A stretch of DNA of 64,000 nt. Source: Mechercharimyces sp. CAU 1602. Its GTDB lineage: Bacteria; Bacillota; Bacilli; Thermoactinomycetales; JANTPT01. Made by a program: the position numbers and the translations under genes. Location of the stretch: positions 124,001-188,000 of the forward strand of contig NZ_JANTPT010000002.1 in NCBI RefSeq assembly GCF_024753565.1, read 5' to 3'. Numbering within the stretch: position 1 is the first letter of the stretch; the number at the start of each line of letters is the position of its first letter. Shown here piece after piece: positions 53,921 to 63,694 of this stretch. The notes under the pieces are model-generated. The model searched no databases. It saw only the letters and a program-made list of their open reading frames with translations, and was not told where the DNA came from.

Positions 53921-55057
53921 CTAATTCACGTCCCTTTTTGAAATAAGTGAGGAATATAGGGTGATCAACTTATTTGCTTCCTGCTTCCAATTAAACTCTC
54001 TTTGATACGCTCTCTTTCCATTTTCACCCATGCGATTGCGCAAGCCTTTATCCTGCAGCAATTTTAGTACTTCTTCTGCCATCTCCTCTGGATTAAGGGG
54101 ATCAACGACTACTCCACATTGATTTCCCACTACGATGTCACGCCACAGCGGAAAATCAGTTGCCACCACAGGGATGCCAGCTGCCATATATTCAAATAGT
54201 TTAATGGGTAATGATTCACGGTAATTTTCAAGCGGATGCAGACAAACCATTCCTACTGCCCCTGATGCAAGCCAATTCTGTACTTCATCAAAGGGAATGC
54301 GTCCATGTAGGTAAATCCCCTGTTGCCGTAACTTCTCTATTTCCTCCACACTCACCTCAATATGCTGTAAAGGGCCAATCAGGTGTAAGGTAGGTGCTAG
54401 GTCGGCCGGCAGTCGTTCCATCATGGCGATCATTTCCCTATACCCACGCAGATAGGAGATTCCACCCACATAGAGAAGGGCGTTCTCTCCACTCATCTCC
54501 AACATCGGTTTCCCTTTAAATGGTAGTGGATAGTTTTTGATTACTGTCACTTGGGAGACACCTTCCATCTGAAAAGATGCTGCGATCGAGTTAGTAGCAG
54601 TAACAACGGCCGACATGTGACGCGCTAATCGTTTCTCCACTCTTTTTACCCATGTAGAAACCCATGGACGAAGCCATAAAGGAATCCAAGGTTTGGTATG
54701 TATTTGCTTAGGCAAATCTTCATGAGCGTCATATATTACAGGCCTGCCGCTCTTTTGCCCCAATTTCCATCCCCAATAAAGTAATTCTGGATCATGAAAG
54801 TGAAATAAGTCTGCCTTACTAGATAAACCCCTTCGATACAATTGCCATCCCTGCCATAACCGATGACAGCGGTTACGAGCTGGCTTCATTCCTTTGACAT
54901 ATACACCTTGAATAAACTGTTCGTCAAAATCTGCCGGTGCGTGTATTTCCACACAATATCCAGCCTGAACTAATGAGAGCGCTTGTTTATGAAAGATACG
55001 CACATCGTCATATCGATGTACAGAGCTAAAGATAAATACTTTTCCCTTATCTCTCAC
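53921..55057 (-). CDS. Glycosyltransferase family 4
   Basis: The 378-residue protein has FSSVHRYDDVRIFHKQALSL at the N-terminus, FHFHDPELLYWGWKL (the acceptor-side HDxE region) and VIYDAHEDLPKQI. The C-terminal ALLYVGGISYLRGYREMI and ESLPIKLFEYMAAGIPVVAT contain the donor-binding E-x7-E-like motif. It begins at GTG 55057 with GGGGGG at 8 nt and ends one base before the next gene starts. Likely one linkage of the repeat unit; donor unknown. Confidence 0.88.
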   Translation of the reverse strand: MRDKGKVFIFSSVHRYDDVRIFHKQALSLVQAGYCVEIHAPADFDEQFIQGVYVKGMKPARNRCHRLWQGWQLYRRGLSSKADLFHFHDPELLYWGWKLGQKSGRPVIYDAHEDLPKQIHTKPWIPLWLRPWVSTWVKRVEKRLARHMSAVVTATNSIAASFQMEGVSQVTVIKNYPLPFKGKPMLEMSGENALLYVGGISYLRGYREMIAMMERLPADLAPTLHLIGPLQHIEVSVEEIEKLRQQGIYLHGRIPFDEVQNWLASGAVGMVCLHPLENYRESLPIKLFEYMAAGIPVVATDFPLWRDIVVGNQCGVVVDPLNPEEMAEEVLKLLQDKGLRNRMGENGKRAYQREFNWKQEANKLITLYSSLISKRDVN

Positions 55058-55075
55058 TTAGATTTCCCCCCTTCC

Positions 55076-56473
55076 TCACTCTGATCCAACTATGACATCT
55101 TTATCACCCCGTCGGTACAGCAGCAACATTGCCAACCCCAGCCCAATTACAGTCCACATAGGAGTAAAGTGAATCACTGTGCTGGGAGCCATTCCCCCAA
55201 GGAGAAATCCAGTTAACGAGAGCGCCGATGAGAGCAGACCCCAGCGTAACCACGATGAAGTTTGTGCACGCTTGCCCGCTCTTCGATAAAGAGAGAGGAG
55301 AAAGTGAAAATAAAATAGCAAATAGAGCAGAAAAATAAAAACACCAAAGTTTACGAGGATCTCCATCCACCAATTGTGCATGTTAGACTTCTCGTTAACA
55401 TTGTTCATCTTGCTCATATATGGTTCTACATTACCTGCCCCGACCCCAACACCTGCGCTTTCTTTTAAGAAGAAGACTCCGTTGAGAATCAACATTTTCC
55501 TCGTTTCAACACTGCGATCGCCACCACCAGCAATCATCTCTTCTGCCTGTGCGGGCATCTCCCACGCTTGCGGTTTTAGATCCTCATATAAGCCAAATGT
55601 TGTTCCGATCTTGGTTTTAACAAAGTCGGGCAATAACAAATGACATGACAAACCCGTCACGATCAGCACTGAAGCTGCTATTACTCCCGCATTTCGCCAC
55701 ATTTTCCAATCACCCAACACACTCTTTTTTACTGTAAAGGGTAAGCTTATCAGCCATACTGCTACCACCAATGGAAAGACGATCAAATTGTTGATACGAG
55801 ATCCCGTCCCGATCAAACAGTACAGGCTGAGCACAAGTAATAGATATGCCCACGCTTTCCCACGCCAACCTAAGGGAAGCAGATAAAAACTGGTTAAGAT
55901 AAAAGGGATCAAAAGAGTAATAAACGTTGCTAGATCGTTCTGATTGGTGAATACAGAAGTGATAAAAGGAATGCCCTCTATCTTCCAGTAACGCGAAGTA
56001 GGAAGGTGAAAATAAGTAATCGATTCAATAAATGCGAAGCTTAAAATGACCGTAACCGTCATCGCTATCACCCGGACCATTGCTCGCACACTCTTCTCAG
56101 AGCGTAACAACAAGGGAAACAACCATGCGTACCCCATCATCATGCTTAAATACAGCACGTAACGCACTCCTGCAACGATATCTCTACTCCATAACAATGA
56201 AAGAACTGCATACCCAAGCCACACAAGAAAAATGAATCCGTAAGAGGAAAGAAGAGACAAGTTGGAATTTATATTCCTCTGCCACCCTTCCCATACCAAG
56301 AGCAGGATCAAACCGAATAGGGAGAGACGAAACAAGGTGATCACCATCGTTTGTTCACCTGATAGCGGAATCTCAATCCCGATAACTGGCCCCAATAATG
56401 CCGCTATCACCACACATATAAACAAATACTCCCCATAGGGATTTCGCAGGCCTGTTCCCAATCGTGTCTTCAT
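55076..56473 (-). CDS. wzy: O-antigen ligase/polymerase family membrane protein (Wzy-like)
   Basis: A 465-residue polytopic membrane protein with about ten or eleven hydrophobic helices and one large outer loop between residues about 285 and 365. It contains GVGAGN and MHNWWMEILVNFG, the Wzy_C (O-antigen ligase-like) motif. An earlier GTGSRINNLIV fits the helix-loop of the family. Within a Wzx cluster it is best read as the repeat-unit polymerase. ATG at 56473 follows GGGGGATAG. The ligase alternative cannot be excluded on sequence. Confidence 0.85.
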   Translation of the reverse strand: MKTRLGTGLRNPYGEYLFICVVIAALLGPVIGIEIPLSGEQTMVITLFRLSLFGLILLLVWEGWQRNINSNLSLLSSYGFIFLVWLGYAVLSLLWSRDIVAGVRYVLYLSMMMGYAWLFPLLLRSEKSVRAMVRVIAMTVTVILSFAFIESITYFHLPTSRYWKIEGIPFITSVFTNQNDLATFITLLIPFILTSFYLLPLGWRGKAWAYLLLVLSLYCLIGTGSRINNLIVFPLVVAVWLISLPFTVKKSVLGDWKMWRNAGVIAASVLIVTGLSCHLLLPDFVKTKIGTTFGLYEDLKPQAWEMPAQAEEMIAGGGDRSVETRKMLILNGVFFLKESAGVGVGAGNVEPYMSKMNNVNEKSNMHNWWMEILVNFGVFIFLLYLLFYFHFLLSLYRRAGKRAQTSSWLRWGLLSSALSLTGFLLGGMAPSTVIHFTPMWTVIGLGLAMLLLYRRGDKDVIVGSE

Positions 56474-56488
56474 CTTTGCTATCCCCCT

Positions 56489-57946
56489 TTATCTCATCCA
56501 CGTCTGCACTACTTTACGCATCTGAGCGAGGGAATGGAGGCGAAAAAGCCTTGTCACAAATATCGAACTGATATAAAGGAGTACCACAAAACCATAGTAA
56601 AGCCACGCATCACGCCACCCTTCAACCTGAATCCACGTTACAAAAGAGAGTAATCCAACATATATCATTAAAAAGGAAAGCATCGACGCTATCCGGAAAT
56701 CTATCGGATATATCTTTTGCGCACGGGCATACACCCATACCATGATGAGAAAATAAGTGACAACCGTCATCACACCTACCGCCCAAAATCCCCAGAAAGG
56801 TATGAGAAACAAGTTCCCTCCCAGGTATAATAATGATGCACACAAAAATATCGGTGTGAGCACTCGTGTTCTCTTCCGGATAAAGAGTCCGATTCCAATA
56901 ATAGCGTGAAACGTATTTAAGACGGTTCCTAATGAGAGCATCCAGACGATCGGATACCCTTCGACAAAAGCAGGGTCTCCTGTAAGTGCCTGCATTATAG
57001 GCCGAATCACGAAAGAGAGGAATAAGATTCCACAGGTAGTGATCAGCAAATATAGACGTGCCACTGAACTGTACAGACGAGGAGCATGTTCCTCATCTTT
57101 AAGCGACATAGAAAAGGGTCGCCACGCCAGTTGAAACGCACCCGTCACCAAAGCGACCACGCTAGCAAAACGAACCGCCGTTCCTAATATACCCGCCTCA
57201 CCTACCGTCCCCATCACTGTAAGAAGCGGCCGTGAAAGAGAGTTGAGGACCCAGAAAGACATGAGGGTAGGCAACAATGGCAGGCCATAGAACAAAAGGT
57301 CTTTACAATATCTCCATTGTAATCGCCAGGTAAGTTCACTGCGAAATAGAATGAGCAGTACGACAACAATCACTAGTTGCCACAACCATTGTCCTAAAAA
57401 AATTCCTTCCACTCCGCGCTTGTCCACAACCAGAAAATAAATACTAGCAAGTGAAGATCCGATCACATACATCATGGTCATGCTATTAAATACCCATACA
57501 CGGCGGCTATAACGAGCATAGGCGAGCAGATGTTGAATAACGACCGTAGTCAAATTTACGCCCATCGCATACAGGAGAATTTGAGGATAGGTAGCTTGCC
57601 CCTCGTACAAAAAGGAAAGCCACCATCTCCCTCCGATGCCCACGATCAAGAAGTAACATATAGAGAGGACGATACCGAGCACAATCGCTGTCGACAAGTA
57701 TCGTCGCCGCTCATTTAACGTTGCCGCATCATGATAGTAAAAGGCCATTGCCACATCCGTACCCATCATACTTAGATAGGTAACAATAAGTAACACTGAA
57801 GTGGTGATATCCCAGTATCCGTACTGTTGTACAGAAAGATAGGTTGTATACACCGGGACTAGTAAAAACGCCACCAACTTATTTCCCATCAATGCCAGTG
57901 AAAATGCAGCTGAATCAGAGAATAGCTGTTTAAGGTTAGTTTTCAT
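56489..57946 (-). CDS. wzx: Polysaccharide flippase (Wzx, MOP/MVF superfamily)
   Basis: A 485-residue protein with about 14 membrane segments, opening LKQLFSDSAAFSLALMGNKLVAFLLVPVYTTYL. The MOP flippase topology (two six-helix bundles plus tail) is evident. It moves undecaprenyl-linked repeat units across the membrane. The start is ATG at 57946 with TAGGTG at 7 nt; the TTG-initiated longer frame is rejected. The gap to the Wzy gene is 15 bp. Confidence 0.88.
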   Translation of the reverse strand: MKTNLKQLFSDSAAFSLALMGNKLVAFLLVPVYTTYLSVQQYGYWDITTSVLLIVTYLSMMGTDVAMAFYYHDAATLNERRRYLSTAIVLGIVLSICYFLIVGIGGRWWLSFLYEGQATYPQILLYAMGVNLTTVVIQHLLAYARYSRRVWVFNSMTMMYVIGSSLASIYFLVVDKRGVEGIFLGQWLWQLVIVVVLLILFRSELTWRLQWRYCKDLLFYGLPLLPTLMSFWVLNSLSRPLLTVMGTVGEAGILGTAVRFASVVALVTGAFQLAWRPFSMSLKDEEHAPRLYSSVARLYLLITTCGILFLSFVIRPIMQALTGDPAFVEGYPIVWMLSLGTVLNTFHAIIGIGLFIRKRTRVLTPIFLCASLLYLGGNLFLIPFWGFWAVGVMTVVTYFLIMVWVYARAQKIYPIDFRIASMLSFLMIYVGLLSFVTWIQVEGWRDAWLYYGFVVLLYISSIFVTRLFRLHSLAQMRKVVQTWMR

Positions 57947-57989
57947 TCCATAACACCTATACAAACCTTTCCTTCATGTTTCCATCATC

Positions 57990-58748
57990 TCATTTGCCAA
58001 GCGCCCTACTAGTACTCTCACTTTGAATCTTTTCTGCAGCTGGAACTGCCCGTACGGGTTTAGCTGGAACCCCCATATACACCATTCCAGACTCCGTATC
58101 GCGAGTGACAACTGCTCCTGCGGCAATAAAGCTCTCCTCAGCCACAGTTACTCCTGGTAACAGTGTCACCCCTCCTCCCACCCGTGCTCCTCTTTTGATA
58201 TGTGGCCCTTTCACAAATTGAAAGCGTTCCTCTGTTCTACCCATATAATCATCATTGGTTGTAATCACACAGGGAGCGATAAACACATAATCTTCTACAC
58301 TTGTGTACGCTGTAATATATGCATTGCTCTGGATTTTACTATGTGCTCCGATCGATACGTCATTCTCCAATGTCACGCCTCTTCCCACCGTTACCCGCTC
58401 TCCTACCTCACACCGCTCACGAATCGTAGCTAAATCCCCCACCATTACATCTTGTGCCAACAAGCTGCCACGGTACAGAACTGAACCACTTCCGATGATT
58501 ACTCCATTTCCAATCTTCAACGTAGGTAGATCTGCATCCTGACGAGCTGTACTCGTCTTACTCGGTCTAGGATAACGACCAAGCACAGTATGATCAGCGA
58601 TCGTTACCCCTTCTCCTATCTTAGTACCGGCCAAAATGACTACATGATGACCAATCGAAGTGTGAGCACCAATCACCACCCCTTCTTCGATCACTACATG
58701 CTCTCCATATGAAACCTCTTCACCCATATGAACGGATGAGTGAATCAT
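57990..58748 (-). CDS. Left-handed beta-helix N-acetyltransferase (WbpD/WlbB-like)
   Basis: A 252-residue hexapeptide-repeat protein: repeated V(I/V)IGxx steps such as VVIEEGVVIGAHTSIG, TLKIGNGVIIGSGSV and VSIGAHSKIQSNAYI. A loop TNDDYMGRTEERF and a C-terminal AAGAVVTRDTESGMVYMGVPAKPVR follow. In this cluster it is the likely acetyl-CoA-dependent acetylation step at the 3-amino group. ATG at 58748 has GGGGAG at 7 nt; earlier ATGs would run into the dehydrogenase gene. It is longer than typical WbpD (about 190 residues), with an extra N-terminal helix-repeat section. Confidence 0.75.
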   Translation of the reverse strand: MIHSSVHMGEEVSYGEHVVIEEGVVIGAHTSIGHHVVILAGTKIGEGVTIADHTVLGRYPRPSKTSTARQDADLPTLKIGNGVIIGSGSVLYRGSLLAQDVMVGDLATIRERCEVGERVTVGRGVTLENDVSIGAHSKIQSNAYITAYTSVEDYVFIAPCVITTNDDYMGRTEERFQFVKGPHIKRGARVGGGVTLLPGVTVAEESFIAAGAVVTRDTESGMVYMGVPAKPVRAVPAAEKIQSESTSRALGK

Positions 58749-58782
58749 TTCCATTCTCCCCTTCCTCATCCCATTCTCCCCA

Positions 58783-60111
58783 TTACAGCTTTTCATAATC
58801 GGCGTATATTGTCGGAACATCTTTTAACGCATTACGCGTATCAAAAATTACACGCGCATACGTAGCGATCGCTTCCTTATCGAATTGGGTATGATCGGTT
58901 GTGATAAGCACCAAGTCCGCTTTTTGGATCATCTCTTGGCTCCATGGTAGAGTGGCGTACTTCTTACCTTTATATGAAAAGGTATCAATATGAGGGTCGT
59001 GTATCTGTAGATCAGCTCCATATGATTCCAATTCATGTATAATCTCCAAAACGGGGGATTCTCGATAGTCGTCAATATCTTTCTTATATGCTACCCCTAA
59101 AATGCAAATACGGGCCTGATTAACTGCCTTGCCGTAGCGATTTAAGATTTTCATCAAGCGCTCTATCACAAACTGCGGCATATAGTGATTAATTTCACCT
59201 GCTAATTCAATCAGACGTGTATGATAGTTATACTCCCTCGCTTTCCAGGTCAGATAGAATGGATCAATGGGAATGCAATGCCCCCCTAGACCTGGACCAG
59301 GATAAAAAGCCATAAACCCATATGGTTTGGTTTTTGCTGCTTCAATCACTTCCCATACGTCAATCCCCATCTTATAACAGAGGATAGCCATTTCATTGGC
59401 TAACGCGATGTTAATATTACGAAACGTGTTTTCTAATATTTTTTCCATTTCGGCAACGGAAGGGGTGGAAACCTCAAACACCTCTCCATCTAATACATGA
59501 CGATACATTTGTGCCGCAATCTTCGTACATTCTGGCGTTACTCCCCCTACTACCTTCGGAGTGTTTTTCGTCCTAAATACCTTATTACCCGGATCAACTC
59601 GCTCGGGAGAAAAAGCGAGAAAGACATCCTTGCCGATGATTAGCCCTGACTGTTCGATAATGGGACGCACTACTTCCTCCGTTGTGCCCGGATAGGTGGT
59701 GCTCTCCAAGACCACTAACATACCCGCATGCAGATATTTAGTAATCTCCGTAGTAGATGCCTCCACGTAGGAGGTATCCGGCTGTTGATAATTATCCAGA
59801 GGAGTGGGGACACAAATCATGACGGCATCCACTCTTGATATCTCGGCATAATCCACAGTCGCGCGAAAGCGGCCGCTTTCTACCATCGAGACTAGATCGT
59901 TATCCACGACATCACCGATATAATTGATGCCCTCATTTACCATATCAACGCGCCCGGGCTGAATATCGAACCCGATCACTTCATAACCAGCTTTTGCTTT
60001 TTCAACAGCGAGCGGCAAACCGACATAACCCAATCCAACCACACCGATAACCGCACAACGATCATTAATTTTTGCGAGTAGCTGTGAATCACTTGCAACC
60101 GATTCCATCAT
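58783..60111 (-). CDS. UDP-N-acetylglucosamine 6-dehydrogenase (WbpA-like nucleotide-sugar dehydrogenase)
   Basis: Oxidises UDP-GlcNAc to UDP-GlcNAcA with NAD. The 442-residue protein has N-terminal VVGLGYVGLPLAVEKA, ESTTYPGTTEE (substrate loop), ENTFRNINIALANE, the catalytic Cys in PGPGLGGHCIPIDPFYL and ILGVAYKKDIDDYRESP. WbpA/WecC-type rather than UDP-glucose dehydrogenase is inferred from the FRNINIALANE and PGPGLGGHC phrases and the neighbours. ATG at 60111 abuts the aminotransferase stop. Confidence 0.9.
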   Translation of the reverse strand: MMESVASDSQLLAKINDRCAVIGVVGLGYVGLPLAVEKAKAGYEVIGFDIQPGRVDMVNEGINYIGDVVDNDLVSMVESGRFRATVDYAEISRVDAVMICVPTPLDNYQQPDTSYVEASTTEITKYLHAGMLVVLESTTYPGTTEEVVRPIIEQSGLIIGKDVFLAFSPERVDPGNKVFRTKNTPKVVGGVTPECTKIAAQMYRHVLDGEVFEVSTPSVAEMEKILENTFRNINIALANEMAILCYKMGIDVWEVIEAAKTKPYGFMAFYPGPGLGGHCIPIDPFYLTWKAREYNYHTRLIELAGEINHYMPQFVIERLMKILNRYGKAVNQARICILGVAYKKDIDDYRESPVLEIIHELESYGADLQIHDPHIDTFSYKGKKYATLPWSQEMIQKADLVLITTDHTQFDKEAIATYARVIFDTRNALKDVPTIYADYEKL

Positions 60112-61260
60112 TTATCCACCCTTTACATGATGTCGTGTAGAGATTTCAATCGACGAAGCAGTGAAAAACAGCCTAATCTTAGCAGCAACCCGCTCTACTT
60201 CTTCGCTTTTCAGTTCTGGGTATAAGGGAAGAGCCAGTGTTTCCTCTGCCAGTCGTTCAGCCTGAGGAAAACTCCCCTCTGTATATTCCAATGAACGATA
60301 AACCTCTTGCAGATGAAGGGGAACGGGGTAGTAAATCCCTGTCGCAATTCCCTCTCGTTTAAGAAAATTCCGTAAAGAATCGCGTTGTTCACAAGCAATT
60401 ACATAGAGATGATGAGCAGATATTCTCTCTGAAGCCACATGAGGTGTTTTAAGAGGCAAATCTGCCAGCAATGAGTTATACAACTGCACTCGTTCACGCC
60501 GTTGCTTATTCCAACGATCAAGGTGGGGCAATTTCACTCGTAACATAGCTGCCTGTATGGGATCTAGCCGACTGTTATGCCCGATAAGTTGATGATGGTA
60601 TTTGTACTTACTCCCATGCGCACGCAGAAGACGAATCGTCTGCGCTAGCTCCTCATTATCGGTTACTACCATTCCTGCATCACCGTATCCGCCCAAATTT
60701 TTAGTCGGGAAAAAAGAGAAGCAGGCTACATCCCCTAATGATCCTACTTTTTGCCCTTGGTAATGAGCACCGATCGCTTGTGCCGCATCCTCTATCACAT
60801 GCAGGTCATATTCTGTTGCCACCTGCCGTATCTGCTCCATCGCTGCTGGCTGTCCAAACAGATGGACAGCTAAGATCGCTTTCGTACGTGGCGTGATTTG
60901 CGCGCGTAGCTGTGTTACATCCATATTATAGGTTAGGGGCTCAATATCAACAAAGACAGGTGTCGCCCCCACCAGTGAAATCACTTCCGCGGTGGCAAAA
61001 AAGGTGAATGGCGTCGTAATAACTTCATCTCCAGCACCAATCCCAAGTGCCTCTAACGACAGCAACAGCGCATCTGTACCATTGGCAACTCCAATCCCAT
61101 GCTCCACTCCTATATAGCTTGCCACCTCTTTTTCAAATTGCGTTACTTCTGGCCCCATAATATATTGTCCACTTTCCAACACACGTTCAATCGCTGCCTG
61201 AATATCTCCCTTCAATCCTTTGTACTGAGCATGCAAGTCCATTAATGGAATCTCATTCAT
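60112..61260 (-). CDS. DegT/DnrJ/EryC1/StrS sugar aminotransferase (WbpE-like)
   Basis: PLP enzyme that would aminate the 3-keto sugar made by the oxidoreductase. The 382-residue protein has [19 protein letters not shown] (cofactor pocket), [14 protein letters not shown] (the Asp for pyridine N), and the Schiff-base Lys in [16 protein letters not shown]. It starts [20 protein letters not shown]. The start overlaps the oxidoreductase stop by 4 bp. The C-terminus ends at TRHHVKGG, just before the dehydrogenase ATG. Confidence 0.9.
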   Translation of the reverse strand: MNEIPLMDLHAQYKGLKGDIQAAIERVLESGQYIMGPEVTQFEKEVASYIGVEHGIGVANGTDALLLSLEALGIGAGDEVITTPFTFFATAEVISLVGATPVFVDIEPLTYNMDVTQLRAQITPRTKAILAVHLFGQPAAMEQIRQVATEYDLHVIEDAAQAIGAHYQGQKVGSLGDVACFSFFPTKNLGGYGDAGMVVTDNEELAQTIRLLRAHGSKYKYHHQLIGHNSRLDPIQAAMLRVKLPHLDRWNKQRRERVQLYNSLLADLPLKTPHVASERISAHHLYVIACEQRDSLRNFLKREGIATGIYYPVPLHLQEVYRSLEYTEGSFPQAERLAEETLALPLYPELKSEEVERVAAKIRLFFTASSIEISTRHHVKGG

Positions 61261-62294
61261 AAGTGCACCTCTTTCCCTGGTTTAGAAAGACGTATCGTTT
61301 GTTTTTGTGCATGTGATTGGTAACATGCGACAATGAGCTGAAGCGCTTTACGACCTTCTTCCCCAGAAATCAGAGGTGAACGATGATCACGAATTGCGGC
61401 TGTCATGTCTTCAATGATATGCAAATGACCCGGTTTACCGTAAGGATCCACTTGGACCTGATCTAAAAGAGATTGTTGCTCAGACTCTGGAATATTACAA
61501 AACTGCCATGTGTGTAAGTAATGGGCTGTCGGTCCTCCTACTTGTGCTGTCCCATCTGAACCGAAAAGATGAATCGATTCTTCTAAATTGCGTGGATAAA
61601 CAGTGACTGCTGCTTCAACAATTCCCAGTACCCCGTTTTGAAAACGTAAAATGGATACTGCTGTATCTTCCGCCTCTATATCACGCACTTGCGTGGCTTG
61701 AAACGAACTTACTTCTTCCACATCCCCCACCAACCATAAAAGCAAATCTATGTTATGAATAGCTTGATTCATCAACACTCCACCATCAAGCTCTTTTGTT
61801 CCTCGCCACTGCGCCTGGTCATAATAATCTTGATTCCGGTTCCAGCGTAAAGTGGCGTTCACATGACTGAGTGAACCAAATCCCCCTCGCTCTATCATCT
61901 GTTTGAGCACCACCATCGCAGGACGAAACCGATGGGGATGAACCACCGCCAGTTTCACTTCTTTTTGCTTGCATATGGAAATCATTCGATCTGCATCCGC
62001 CAATGTTAGTGCCATCGGCTTTTCCACAATCACATGCTTCCCTGCCTCTGCCGCTATAACCGTCTGCTCTGCGTGCAGACCACTGGGTGTACAGATATTG
62101 ATTACATCAACCGGGGCTGTGCGCACCATCTCTTCAAAATCAGTGTAAAGGGCGACCCCCTCGTCTTTATACACTGCGAGTCTCTTTGGATCACGATCAC
62201 AAAGAGCCGTTAAGACAGCTCCTTTCGCTTTAGTGATCGCCTGTATATGTGCGCTTGCAATATGACCACATCCCACAATGCCATATCGAATCAT
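61257..62294 (-). CDS. Gfo/Idh/MocA oxidoreductase (WbpB-like UDP-GlcNAcA 3-dehydrogenase)
   Basis: The 345-residue protein has an N-terminal NAD-binding domain [15 protein letters not shown], the signature [10 protein letters not shown] and the catalytic-lobe [22 protein letters not shown], typical of the WbpB/WlbA group. Here it probably oxidises C3 of UDP-GlcNAcA, followed by transamination by the next gene. ATG at 62294 with GGGGGG upstream. The 186-bp gap before it contains an imperfect GCCAC/GTGGC inverted repeat and no clear promoter. Confidence 0.88.
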   Translation of the reverse strand: MIRYGIVGCGHIASAHIQAITKAKGAVLTALCDRDPKRLAVYKDEGVALYTDFEEMVRTAPVDVINICTPSGLHAEQTVIAAEAGKHVIVEKPMALTLADADRMISICKQKEVKLAVVHPHRFRPAMVVLKQMIERGGFGSLSHVNATLRWNRNQDYYDQAQWRGTKELDGGVLMNQAIHNIDLLLWLVGDVEEVSSFQATQVRDIEAEDTAVSILRFQNGVLGIVEAAVTVYPRNLEESIHLFGSDGTAQVGGPTAHYLHTWQFCNIPESEQQSLLDQVQVDPYGKPGHLHIIEDMTAAIRDHRSPLISGEEGRKALQLIVACYQSHAQKQTIRLSKPGKEVHL

Positions 62295-62480
62295 AACGTG
62301 TTCCCCCCAAGATTTAAGCTACGATGAGTTCGATCAAGTACCATCATCTTGCCACGATCAATATTGTGGTGCAATCGTTGTGGCAAAAAGAGAACAAGAA
62401 GATTACATGGTTTACAATAACCCCATCTATTCTTATTAAAATTAATAGTCTGATAATAATGAGCAGTGCTTATCCTGGAT

Positions 62481-63674
62481 TTAAGTTAATTTTTCATATA
62501 GTGCTATCAATTGGCTAGCACTTTTTTCCCAGCGAAAAGATTGAGAGAAGCGATAAGCCCGCTGTGCATATGCACACTTATCCTCCCCCGACAACCGCAA
62601 CATCTCTACAACCTTCCCTGCCAATGCCTGTTCATCTTGAGCAGCCACCAACATCCCTGTTTCCCCCTCGCGCACGATTTCAGGAATTCCACCCACTCGA
62701 GTGGCGACGACGGGAATAGCACAACCCATGGCTTCAAGGAGCACCCCACCCAGTCCCTCGTGCAAACTAGGCAAACATATAAGATGGCTCGCATTCATCC
62801 AAGTTGCGATCTCTTCATGTGGACGACGACCCACAAAGCTGATTGCATGCGTCATTGTCAGTGCTTCTACCTGTGCTTGGAGTCGCTTCCGTAGTGGTCC
62901 CTCTCCTACAATCCATAAAGAGGCTTGGGGACGTTCTCTATATACCTGTCGCATTGCACGAATTAAATACTCCAGTCCTTTTACTGAATAGAGATTTCCA
63001 ACGAATAAGATAACCTCTTGCTCCAGAGGAAGTCCCAATCTAATTTTCATTTCCCTACCTTCACGCGGATAGAAACGCTCTGCATCAAAGCCATTATAAA
63101 TAGTATGAACCATTACATCTTTATCCACACGGCGAACAGCTTCCGCTAGCCCGTCACTTACCGCAATAATCGCATCATTTGTCGCCAGAGTCTCTTCTAC
63201 ATGACGGGCCACACACCTATTCTTCTCAGGATATACAAGAATATCGGAACCATGAACCGTACTTACAACAGGGACTCGTAATTTTTGCCTGAGGGAGGCA
63301 CCTACATGTCCATCGGGAAAGAGTGTGTGGCAGTGAATGAGGTCAATCGGATGAGTACGATGAAAAGCAGTAATCACCGCTTGCAGGGATTGCAGGTAAT
63401 ATTGACTGTAGAAAGAGAATCCCAGTCCCGCAGGAAACATCCTTGTTGGAACATATTGAACAAATACACCATCCATGACCGTTTTCTTCTCTTCTTGCCG
63501 ATATTTTTTCCACTTCGGATAGAACGGAAAAGATGGGGTAGGAACAAAGACACTACACTTGACCCCTCTATCTTGTAATGCCCGCACTTGTTGATGCACA
63601 AATAATCCTGACATCGGGTTGGCAGGATGGGGGTACATATGTGAGATGATCGCAACATGTAACATCTTACTCAT
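62481..63674 (-). CDS. Glycosyltransferase family 4
   Basis: A 397-residue GT-B enzyme: ISHMYPHPANPMSGLFVHQQVRAL opening, LIHCHTLFPDG, VVSTVHGSDI, and donor domain FVGNLYSVKGLEYLIRAM, LWIVGEGPLRKRL, SLHEGLGGVLLEAMG (the E-x7-E) and GGIPEIVREGETGML. It begins at ATG 63674 with GGGAG at about 9 nt and follows the epimerase-like gene by 20 bp. An imperfect inverted repeat at 62390-62358 may end this transcript. Confidence 0.9.
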   Translation of the reverse strand: MSKMLHVAIISHMYPHPANPMSGLFVHQQVRALQDRGVKCSVFVPTPSFPFYPKWKKYRQEEKKTVMDGVFVQYVPTRMFPAGLGFSFYSQYYLQSLQAVITAFHRTHPIDLIHCHTLFPDGHVGASLRQKLRVPVVSTVHGSDILVYPEKNRCVARHVEETLATNDAIIAVSDGLAEAVRRVDKDVMVHTIYNGFDAERFYPREGREMKIRLGLPLEQEVILFVGNLYSVKGLEYLIRAMRQVYRERPQASLWIVGEGPLRKRLQAQVEALTMTHAISFVGRRPHEEIATWMNASHLICLPSLHEGLGGVLLEAMGCAIPVVATRVGGIPEIVREGETGMLVAAQDEQALAGKVVEMLRLSGEDKCAYAQRAYRFSQSFRWEKSASQLIALYEKLT

Positions 63675-63694
63675 CTACGGTTACTCCCTCTTTT